Source of the DNA: Lonsdalea britannica
GTDB lineage: Bacteria; Pseudomonadota; Gammaproteobacteria; Enterobacterales; Enterobacteriaceae
Assembly (NCBI RefSeq): GCF_002111595.1
Contig: NZ_LUTN01000013.1
Span: forward strand, 55,980 to 119,979
DNA: 64,000 nucleotides
Direction: 5' to 3'
Part shown: one piece after another, positions 56,455-64,000 of the stretch
How positions within the stretch are numbered: the stretch's first letter is position 1
Layout of the letters: every line of letters begins with the position of its first letter
Made by a program: the position numbers and the translations under genes
The notes under the pieces: generated by a model
The model's input: only the letters and a program-made list of their open reading frames with translations
Told to the model about the DNA's origin: nothing
The model's database searches: none

Positions 56455-58272
56455 ATGACTAATCCGGTTTCTCCGACTTCGCTACTCCCTCTGAGCGCGG
56501 AGCAACTTGCGCGCCTGCAGGCGGCAACCGGTGATTTCTCACCCACCCAGCTTGCCTGGTTATCCGGTTATTTTTGGGGGATTTCTCAGCAGCCCGCAGG
56601 CGTTTCTACCGGCGCGATGGCGACAGCCAGCGCACCCGCCGCTGCTCCTTCGGCGATCACGCTGATTTCGGCGTCTCAGACGGGGAATGCGCGTCGGGTT
56701 GCTGAACAGACGCGGGACGATCTGCTGGCGGCCGGGTTGCCGGTCACGCTCGTCAACGCGGGCGATTACAAATTTAAGCAAATTGCTCAGGAGAAACTGC
56801 TGGTCGTTGTGGCATCGACGCAGGGCGAAGGTGAACCGCCGGAAGAAGCCGTGGCATTGTATAAGTACTTGTTCTCCAAAAAAGCGCCGACCTTAGATGG
56901 CACCGCATTCGCGGTCTTTGGCTTGGGGGACTCCTCGTACGAGTTTTTCTGCAAAGCCGGTAAAGATTTCGACAGTCGTCTGGCGGAACTGGGGGCGGAA
57001 CGCCTGCTAGACCGTGTGGATGCTGACGTGGCCTTCCAACCTGAGGCGGAGCAGTGGCGGAAACGGCTGACGGAAACGCTGAAGTCTCGCCATCAGGCGC
57101 AGGACGCGGCCGCTGTCCAGACAGCGGCAGTGGGCGCGGTGGATGAGATTACCGCGAGCCCGTACGGCAAAGAAACGCCTTATACCGCCGCGCTGTCGGT
57201 CAATCAAAAGATCACCGGCCGCGGCTCGGATAAAGACGTGCGCCACCTGGAAATCGACTTGGGTGAGTCAGGTTTGCGCTATCGTCCCGGCGATGCGCTG
57301 GGCGTGTGGTACGAGAATGATCCGGCGTTGGTTGAGGAATTGCTGGGGCTGCTGAAGCTGAAAGGGGACGAAACGGTGACGGTGTCTGGTGAGACGCTGC
57401 CGCTCGCCGAGGCCCTGCAACGGCATCTGGAGCTGACGCAAAATACGGCGCCGCTGGTAGAGAAATATGCCGTGCTGTCGGGACATGAAACGCTTCAGTC
57501 ACGGGTCGGAGATAAGTCCGCGCTACAGCAGTATGCGCAGCAGACGCCGCTAGTGGATATGGTGCGATCGGCACCCGCCGAACTGACGCCGGAACAGCTG
57601 GTTAGCTGGCTGCGTCCGCTGACGCCGCGTCTCTACTCTATCGCCTCATCGCAGGAAGAGGTCGACAATGAAGTGCACATCACGCTCGGTGTCGTCCGTT
57701 ACGCCTATGAGGGAAGGGAGCGCACCGGCGGCGCCTCCGGTTTCCTGGCCGATCGGCTGGAAGAAGACGGCGAAGTTCGCGTCTTCATTGAGCATAACGA
57801 TAACTTCCGCCTGCCGGCGAACCCGAATACGCCGGTCATCATGATTGGTCCCGGGACGGGCATCGCGCCGTTTAGAGCCTTCATGCAGCAGCGTGAAGCG
57901 GAAGGCGCCGAGGGTAAAAACTGGCTGTTCTTCGGCAATCCGCACTTTGTTGAAGATTTCCTATATCAGGTGGAGTGGCAACGGTACGTCAAAGACGGGC
58001 TGCTGACCCACATCGATTTGGCCTGGTCGCGCGATCAGGCGCATAAGATTTACGTTCAGGATCGCATCCGTGAGAAGAGCGTGGAAGTCTGGCGCTGGAT
58101 CCAGGATGGCGCGCATATTTACGTGTGCGGCGACGCCAACCGAATGGCGAAAGATGTCGAACAGGCGCTGTTGGCAGTGATTGCCGAGCAGAGCGGGATG
58201 GATGCCGAACAGGCGGATGAATTTTTAAGCGAGCTGCGGCTTGAGCGGCGCTATCAGAGAGACGTGTACTAA
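56455..58272 (+). CDS. cysJ: Sulfite reductase (NADPH) flavoprotein subunit CysJ
   Basis: Passes electrons from NADPH to the CysI hemoprotein for reduction of sulfite to sulfide. 605 residues (599 in E. coli). The flavodoxin-like FMN domain begins near residue 65 ([18 protein letters not shown]), the FAD domain has RLYSIASSQ, and the NADPH domain has [19 protein letters not shown]. The C-terminus ends RRYQRDVY, as in E. coli. First gene of cysJIH; its stop overlaps the cysI start by one base. Confidence 0.97.
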   Translation: MTNPVSPTSLLPLSAEQLARLQAATGDFSPTQLAWLSGYFWGISQQPAGVSTGAMATASAPAAAPSAITLISASQTGNARRVAEQTRDDLLAAGLPVTLVNAGDYKFKQIAQEKLLVVVASTQGEGEPPEEAVALYKYLFSKKAPTLDGTAFAVFGLGDSSYEFFCKAGKDFDSRLAELGAERLLDRVDADVAFQPEAEQWRKRLTETLKSRHQAQDAAAVQTAAVGAVDEITASPYGKETPYTAALSVNQKITGRGSDKDVRHLEIDLGESGLRYRPGDALGVWYENDPALVEELLGLLKLKGDETVTVSGETLPLAEALQRHLELTQNTAPLVEKYAVLSGHETLQSRVGDKSALQQYAQQTPLVDMVRSAPAELTPEQLVSWLRPLTPRLYSIASSQEEVDNEVHITLGVVRYAYEGRERTGGASGFLADRLEEDGEVRVFIEHNDNFRLPANPNTPVIMIGPGTGIAPFRAFMQQREAEGAEGKNWLFFGNPHFVEDFLYQVEWQRYVKDGLLTHIDLAWSRDQAHKIYVQDRIREKSVEVWRWIQDGAHIYVCGDANRMAKDVEQALLAVIAEQSGMDAEQADEFLSELRLERRYQRDVY

Positions 58273-59987
58273 TGAGCGAGAGATATTCTGGCCCGCTGGT
58301 GGTAGAAGGCAAACTCACCGATGCGGAGCGTCTAAAACAGCAGAGCAACTTTCTGCGCGGTACGATCGCAGACGATCTTAACGATGGCCTGACCGGTGGT
58401 TTTACCGGCGACAACTTTTTGCTGATCCGTTTCCACGGGATGTACCAACAGGATGACCGTGACATTCGCGCCGAACGCGTCGCGCAGAAGCTGGAGCCAC
58501 GTCATGCGATGATGCTGCGCTGCCGTCTGCCGGGCGGCGTCATGACGCCAGAGCAATGGCGGGCGATCGATGACTTCGCCAAGGCCAAGACGATTTACGG
58601 CAGTATCCGTATTACCAACCGTCAAACGTTTCAGTTTCACGGCATCCTGAAATCCAACCTGAAATCGGCGCATCAGCTGCTGCATGATGTGGGGCTGGAT
58701 TCACTGGCGACGGCGAACGACGTCAACCGTAACGTGATGTGTACGTCCAACCCCGCTGAGTCCGAGCTGCACCAGCAGGCGTACGACTGGGCGAAGAAGA
58801 TCTCCGAACACCTGTTGCCGAAGACTCGCGCTTATGCCGAGATCTGGCTCGATCGGGAAAAGATTGCGACGACGGATGAAGAGCCGATTCTGGGATCGAA
58901 CTACCTGCCGCGAAAATTCAAAACCACGGTGGTGATCCCGCCGCAGAACGATGTGGATCTGCACGCGAATGACCTGAACTTTGTCGCAATCGCCGAGAAC
59001 GGCCGGTTGATTGGCTTCAACGTGCTGGTAGGCGGCGGTTTGTCCATCGCTCACGGCGACAAGGCGACCTATGCGCGCACTGCCAGCGAGTTCGGCTATA
59101 TCCCCGTCGAGAAGACGCTGGCGGTCGCGGAAGCGGTGGTCACCACGCAGCGCGACTGGGGCAACCGCACCAATCGTAAGAACGCCAAAACCAAGTACAC
59201 GCTGGAGCGCGTCGGCGTCGACACGTTCAAGCAGGAAGTGGAACGCCGCTCTGGCGTCACGTTCGAAGAGATCCGTCCGTATGAATTCACCGGCCGCGGC
59301 GATCGCATCGGCTGGGTGAAAGGCATCGACAATAAGTGGCATCTGACGCTGTTTATCGAAAATGGCCGCATCCTCGACTATCCGGGCCGTCCTCTAAAAA
59401 CGGGGCTGAACGAAATCGCGAAAATCCACAAAGGGGATTTCCGCCTGACCGCCAACCAGAACCTGATTGTGGCGGGCGTGGCCACGCGCGATAAAGCGAA
59501 AATCGAAGCGCTGGCGCGCGAGCATGGGCTGATTGACGATTCGGTCAGCGAACAGCGTAAAAACTCGATGGCCTGCGTTTCGCTGCCGACGTGTCCGCTG
59601 GCGATGGCGGAAGCCGAACGTTTCCTGCCGCAGTTTGTCACAAAGGTAGAAGGGATCATGCAGCAGCACGGCGTCGGCGATGAGCACATCGTCCTGCGAG
59701 TGACCGGCTGCCCGAATGGTTGCGGACGTTCGCTACTGGCGGAGATCGGGCTGGTGGGAAAAGCCATCGGCCGTTACAACCTGCACCTCGGCGGCAACCG
59801 GGAAGGGACGCGCATTCCGCGTATGTACCGGGAAAATATCACCGAAGCTGACATCCTCAGCGAAATCGACCAGTTGGTAGGGCGTTGGGCGCAGGAGCGC
59901 GAAGCGGGCGAAGGATTTGGCGATTTCGCCATTCGTGCCCACATCATCAAACCGGTGCTCGACCCCGCTGTCGATTTCTATGACTAA
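58272..59987 (+). CDS. cysI: Sulfite reductase hemoprotein subunit CysI
   Basis: Siroheme and [4Fe-4S] protein that reduces sulfite to sulfide with six electrons. 571 residues (570 in E. coli). The cluster cysteines lie in [13 protein letters not shown] (about 434 and 440) and CPNGCGRS (about 479 and 483). Siroheme for it is made by CysG, encoded 2 kb downstream. It starts on the A of the cysJ stop TAATG, so it is translationally coupled. Confidence 0.97.
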   Translation: MSERYSGPLVVEGKLTDAERLKQQSNFLRGTIADDLNDGLTGGFTGDNFLLIRFHGMYQQDDRDIRAERVAQKLEPRHAMMLRCRLPGGVMTPEQWRAIDDFAKAKTIYGSIRITNRQTFQFHGILKSNLKSAHQLLHDVGLDSLATANDVNRNVMCTSNPAESELHQQAYDWAKKISEHLLPKTRAYAEIWLDREKIATTDEEPILGSNYLPRKFKTTVVIPPQNDVDLHANDLNFVAIAENGRLIGFNVLVGGGLSIAHGDKATYARTASEFGYIPVEKTLAVAEAVVTTQRDWGNRTNRKNAKTKYTLERVGVDTFKQEVERRSGVTFEEIRPYEFTGRGDRIGWVKGIDNKWHLTLFIENGRILDYPGRPLKTGLNEIAKIHKGDFRLTANQNLIVAGVATRDKAKIEALAREHGLIDDSVSEQRKNSMACVSLPTCPLAMAEAERFLPQFVTKVEGIMQQHGVGDEHIVLRVTGCPNGCGRSLLAEIGLVGKAIGRYNLHLGGNREGTRIPRMYRENITEADILSEIDQLVGRWAQEREAGEGFGDFAIRAHIIKPVLDPAVDFYD

Positions 59988-59999
59988 GAGGAGAGCCTG

Positions 60000-60734
60000 A
60001 TGTCTGCACTCAATCTGGGGGCGCTCAACGCGTTGCCGAAGCCGGAACAAGAGTCTGAGCTCGCGGCAATTAACACCGAGCTGGAAAGCCTGACTGCCGA
60101 AAACCGAGTCGCATGGGCGCTGGAAAATCTGCCGGGCGAGTTCGTGCTGACGTCGAGCTTCGGGATTCAGGCGGCGATTTCTCTGCATCTGGTCACCCAG
60201 CAGTGTCCGCAAATCCCGGTGGTCTTGACGGACACCGGCTACTTGTTCCCGGAAACCTATCAGTTCATCGACAGCCTTACCGATCAGTTGAAGCTAAACC
60301 TGAAAGTGTTTCGTGCCGAGCTGTCGCCCGCGTGGCAGGAAGCGCGCTATGGCAAGCTATGGGAGCAGGGCGTTGAGGGGATCGAGCGCTATAACCAGAT
60401 GAACAAGGTGGAGCCGATGAACCGGGCGCTACAGGAGCTCGGTGCGCAAACCTGGTTTGCGGGCCTGCGCCGCGAGCAGTCGAACAGCCGTGAAACGTTG
60501 CCGGTGCTGGCTATTCAGCGCGGCGTATTCAAATTCCTGCCGATCATCGACTGGGATAACCGACAGGTCTATCAGTACCTGAAGGCCAATGGCCTGAGCT
60601 ATCACCCGCTGTGGGATCAGGGTTATCTGTCGGTGGGCGATACTCATACCACCCGCAAGTGGGAGCCGGGCATGAGCGAAGAAGAGACACGATTCTTCGG
60701 GCTGAAGCGTGAGTGCGGCTTGCACGAAGGCTGA
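60000..60734 (+). CDS. cysH: Phosphoadenosine phosphosulfate reductase CysH
   Basis: Reduces PAPS to sulfite and PAP using thioredoxin. 244 residues, the E. coli length. The substrate loop is SSFGIQAA, the [10 protein letters not shown] and RREQSN segments are conserved, and the single catalytic cysteine is Cys239 in the C-terminal motif ECGLHEG. GAGGAGAG precedes the ATG. Third gene of cysJIH. The PAP it makes is removed by CysQ, also in this window. Confidence 0.97.
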   Translation: MSALNLGALNALPKPEQESELAAINTELESLTAENRVAWALENLPGEFVLTSSFGIQAAISLHLVTQQCPQIPVVLTDTGYLFPETYQFIDSLTDQLKLNLKVFRAELSPAWQEARYGKLWEQGVEGIERYNQMNKVEPMNRALQELGAQTWFAGLRREQSNSRETLPVLAIQRGVFKFLPIIDWDNRQVYQYLKANGLSYHPLWDQGYLSVGDTHTTRKWEPGMSEEETRFFGLKRECGLHEG

Positions 60735-60738
60735 CCCG

Positions 60739-60768
60739 AAGCCCCTCGTTTGAGGGGCTTTCTCTTTT
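60739..60768 (+). terminator. Terminator of cysJIH
   Basis: AAGCCCCTC (60739-60747), loop GTTT, GAGGGGCTT (60752-60760), then TCTCTTTT. Confidence 0.9.
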
Positions 60769-60957
60769 GGCGGCGAGATTCCCCCTTTTCCCTTTGCCGT
60801 TTAGATTAAGTGACCCTTTTTCAGCCTGAACGCGATGTTATGTACAGATGGCGGCAACTTGCTGATGCAAAGAGAGAAGTTCATTGGGTAGTGTATTGAT
60901 GCCCACGGTGCGACAGACTATGTTTACCGCCATTTGCAGAATGGGACCGTGTGAGTG

Positions 60958-62000
60958 ATGTCTGAAATGAAGAAAGTATGGTGGCGAGACATCGACGATC
61001 GAGACGGCGTCTGGCAGGGATTAGCGCTGGAAAGTCCTTCCGGCCAGCGACCGGCGGGAGCGCTGCAACTGCTTGTGGGCGCGCAGGGCAGGGCGCAGGC
61101 GATTTGCGGAGATGAAACTTTATTCTGGGCGTCAGTGGCGGTGAATGGCGCCGAGGCTAGCGTGCTTTGTCCTCGCAAAGATATCCGCCAGCGGTCATTA
61201 CTCAGTCCGATTCGGTCCGCTGACGTCATGCGCGCTGAAGCCTTGCAAACGTCCACTGCGCGTCAGGCAGGGTGGTGTCGCTTCTTTGCCGAGCGCCTGC
61301 TCTCTTCGCCTCAACCGCTGCTGAACAATGGCCAATGGCTGCTGCGGCCGATGCCGTATGTGTTGCCTTCTGCGCCACGCACTGCCCAGCCGCAGCCGAT
61401 AAACGCGTGGCGTTTTATCGCGCCCCAATCCGCAGGCGACTATTGCCCGCGTTGGGATCTGTTTGGGGAAGACATCCCGGATCTGACCGTGTCAGACTCG
61501 GTCTTTCTTATCGACCGGTGGTGGGACAGCACGCAACTCCTGCCGCTGTCCGTGGTTGACCCCACTTCATCACGGGTAAAATGGTGGCGTAAAAAAGCGC
61601 GGGAGGGAGCATTGCCGCCCGTCCTGCTGTGGTTTGTCTCGGGGCTGGGCGCTATGTGATTTTAGATGGACATTCCCGGCTACAGGCCGCGCGAGAGGAA
61701 GGTATACCGCCGCTGTTTATCGTGTTGAGCGGGCTGTATCACCAGCGCTGGAAGCCGGATGTTGCCCAGCAGCAGCGGGTGGTCGATGCGTTGGCGCGTC
61801 AGCAGCGGTCGAATCCTGCGCTGAATCAGGACGCAATAAACCAGACGTTAATTAATACTTATGATGACCGTGGCGCGCTGGCCGGAATGACATATAGCCG
61901 AGTGACGTCGCTGGACGAACGTTGGCAACGGAAGGTTAAGGCGTATCTGCGCCGCTATTCACTGACGGAACATTTGGCTCATTTCGGGATCACCGACTGA
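60958..62000 (+). CDS. Unrecognised protein with C-terminal ParB-like motif (frameshift near 61650)
   Basis: A gene of about 347 residues after repair, from ATG 60958 (GTG 60955 also possible). I do not recognise the whole protein. The first frame has a Trp-rich N-terminus (VWWRDIDDRDGVWQG) and a middle part with WDLFGEDIP. The second frame continues, when one base is restored near 61650 (GGCGCTATG to GGCCGCTATG), as GRYVILDGHSRLQAAREEG. The joined segment LPPVLLWFVSG...DGHSRLQAA is the pattern of ParB/Srx-like domains (DGHxRLxAA), which bind CTP or ATP. No signal or membrane helix is seen. It sits alone between cysH and cysG, behind a terminator, and may have no link to sulfur metabolism. 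Confidence 0.7.
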
Positions 62001-62160
62001 GGCCAAGTGACCGCGTAGGCGGCATGAGTCCGCTTTTTACGACTTGTAGAGTGGTCCTTTATTCCATTACGGAACTTATCATGCGAATTCGGCATTTCAA
62101 TACGCTTACCCCCTCGATTTATAGTCCCATTATCACTTTTTTATCTTAGTAAAGGCATCT

Positions 62161-63581
62161 GTGAACTATCTCCCTGTATTTGCCGATTTGCGGCAGCGCC
62201 CCGTGCTGGTGGTGGGCGGCGGCGAAGTAGCCATGCGTAAAATCACGCTGCTGCTGCGGGCGGGCGCAGAGGTTCGGGTGGCGGCGCGCGAGCTGTGCGT
62301 CCCGCTTGATGCTTTGCGGAACGACGGAAAAGTGGCCTGGATTGCCCGTGAGTTCAGTCCTGAACAGCTGGACCCGGTGTTCCTGGTCATCGCGGCTACC
62401 GATGATGCTAAGCTCAATGAAACGGTCTCAGAGGCCGCGGATCGTCGGCAAAAACTGGTCAATGTGGTCGACGATCAGCCGAAATGTTCCTTCATTTTTC
62501 CGTCGTTGATTGACCGGTCTCCGTTGATGGTGGCGATCTCATCCAGCGGCACTGCGCCGGTACTGGCGCGTTTGCTGCGCGAGAAGCTCGAGGCGTTGCT
62601 GCCTTCCCGTTTGGGGCAGATGGCCGAGCTGGCGGGCAACTGGCGTAGCCGCGTCAAACAGCAACTGCCGACGATGACCGGCCGACGTCGGTTCTGGGAG
62701 CGCCTGTTCGACAGTCGCTTTGCCTCACTGGTGACGTCGGGAAAACTGGCTGAAGCCGAGGATGCGCTGGAAGAACAGCTGATGGCACCTCAGAACCAGC
62801 AAGGCGAGGTGTCGCTGGTGGGCGCCGGTCCGGGCGATGCGGGTTTGCTGACGTTACGCGGACTTCAGGTCATCCAGCAGGCGGACGTGGTGCTGTACGA
62901 CTATCTGGTGAGCGCGGACGTGCTGGAGCTGGTACGACGCGATGCGAGATGATTTGCGTCGGCAAACGCGCCAGCGCGCATCTGATGCCGCAGGACGAGA
63001 TCAACCAGCGGTTGGTGACGTTGGCGCAGCAGGGCAAACGGGTCGTTCGCCTAAAAGGCGGCGATCCCTTTATTTTTGGCCGCGGCGGCGAGGAGCTGCA
63101 GCATGTGGCGAAGGCGGGCATCCCCTTCCAGGTGGTGCCGGGCGTGACGGCCGCGGCGGGCGTCACCGCCTACGCGGGGATCCCGTTGACGCATCGGGAC
63201 TATGCGCAAAGCGTGGCTTTCATTACCGGACATCACCGCGTCGACGGCAAAGCGCCGGACTGGTCTACGCTGGCTCGTGAGCGGCAGACGCTGGTGATTT
63301 ACATGGGCACGATGAAAGCGGCGGATATTAGCCGTCAACTGATAGAAAACGGGCGATCCGCAGAAACACCGGTCGCCGTTATCAGTCGCGGGACCTGCCG
63401 GGATCAGCAAGTGCTGACCGGTACATTGCAACAGTTGGAACCGCTGGCGCGGCAGGCGGCTACACCGGCATTGCTGGTGATTGGCGAGGTGGTGAATTTG
63501 CATGAGCAAATCGCCTGGTTTGGAGATCATTCGCGGGTGTCGGCCTCAGAACGTCGGCCAACAGTGGTGAATTTGGCTTAA
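62161..63581 (+). CDS. cysG: Siroheme synthase CysG (frameshift near 62946)
   Basis: Trifunctional enzyme that makes siroheme from uroporphyrinogen III. The N-terminal NAD dehydrogenase/ferrochelatase domain has [11 protein letters not shown] (near 15-25) and [21 protein letters not shown]. The C-terminal SUMT methyltransferase domain starts at [12 protein letters not shown] and carries [15 protein letters not shown] and [13 protein letters not shown]. The frames join when a G is restored near 62946 (GATGCGAGATG to GATGCGGAGATG), reading [13 protein letters not shown]. Repaired length is about 473 residues (457 in E. coli). The start is GTG. It supplies CysI. It is followed at 11 bases by cysD, so the likely operon is cysG-cysD-cysN-cysC. 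Confidence 0.94.
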
Positions 63582-63592
63582 GGTACGATTTT

Positions 63593-64000
63593 ATGGACGA
63601 GAAAAGACTGACGCATCTGCAACAGCTTGAAGCAGAAAGTATTCATATCATTCGCGAAGTCGCGGCGGAGTTCAGTAACCCGGTGATGATGTATTCCATC
63701 GGTAAAGACTCCTCGGTGATGCTGCATCTGGCGCGCAAGGCGTTCTACCCCGGCACGCTGCCATTCCCGCTGCTGCACGTCGATACCGGCTGGAAGTTTC
63801 GCGAAATGTACGAGTTTCGTGACCGCACGGCCAAGGCATACGGCTGCGAGCTGCTGGTACACCGCAACCCGGAAGGGGTCGCGATGGGGATCAACCCGTT
63901 CGTACATGGTAGCGCGAAGCATACCGACATCATGAAAACCGAAGGGTTGAAGCAGGCGCTGAACAAGTATGGCTTTGATGCGGCCTTCGGCGGCGCGCGG
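63593..64000 (+). CDS. cysD: Sulfate adenylyltransferase subunit CysD, N-terminal part (runs off the right edge)
   Basis: Small catalytic subunit of ATP sulfurylase, which with the GTPase CysN activates sulfate to APS. The first 136 residues are visible. They begin [20 protein letters not shown]. The PP-loop is [19 protein letters not shown] (residues about 34-53), followed by [21 protein letters not shown] and HRNPEG. No frameshift is seen up to the edge. It follows cysG by 11 bases. Confidence 0.96.
   Translation, partial: MDEKRLTHLQQLEAESIHIIREVAAEFSNPVMMYSIGKDSSVMLHLARKAFYPGTLPFPLLHVDTGWKFREMYEFRDRTAKAYGCELLVHRNPEGVAMGINPFVHGSAKHTDIMKTEGLKQALNKYGFDAAFGGAR

Overview
The window is an ordinary stretch of enterobacterial chromosome, GC-rich, with gene families and gene order close to Escherichia coli. 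The nearest fit is probably a plant-associated Pectobacteriaceae member (Dickeya, Brenneria, Lonsdalea or Pectobacterium-like); I cannot fix the genus from the sequence alone. No prophage, insertion sequence, CRISPR array, rRNA or tRNA was seen.

Layout. 1-25.6 kb follows the E. coli bsmA-yjfP-rpsF...ppa segment: a bsmA-like lipoprotein (cut by the left edge), an inserted RNA-repair cassette (rtcB2-prfH), yjfP, the ribosomal operon rpsF-priB-rpsR-rplI, oapA, fklB, then tsx and a five-gene peptide-type ABC importer behind a likely sigma-54 promoter, a DUF2502 protein, cysQ, ytfK, ytfL, msrA, tamA-tamB-ytfP and ppa. A chemoreceptor (25.9-27.4 kb) separates this from plsY, folB, uppP, cca, ygiM, ygiF, glnE and hldE (27.5-37.6 kb), a different E. 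coli neighbourhood. ligA-ypeB (37.6-39.9 kb) comes from a third neighbourhood and lies directly behind hldE. A motility-type island follows (two FlxA-like proteins and an Aer-like receptor, 39.9-42.6 kb). From 43 kb the order is barA, rlmD-relA-mazG-pyrG-eno, a periplasmic metallo-hydrolase resembling methyl parathion hydrolase, queE/queD, and the sulfate assimilation genes cysJIH and cysG-cysD, with an unrecognised ParB-like gene between cysH and cysG.

How the genes work together. cysQ, cysJIH, cysG (siroheme for CysI) and cysD belong to assimilatory sulfate reduction; tamA-tamB form the translocation and assembly module; relA and the SpoT-linked ytfK act in the stringent response; cca, rlmD, queD/queE and rtcB2-prfH act on RNA; plsY, uppP and hldE supply the envelope.

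A major caution: eight genes are broken by nine frameshifts, and every one is repaired by adding a single base, five of them by restoring GG where one G is read on the coding strand. Both halves of each gene are otherwise intact, and cca, cysG, rlmD and tamB are core genes. I read these as sequencing or assembly errors and annotate each as one gene with a marked shift.
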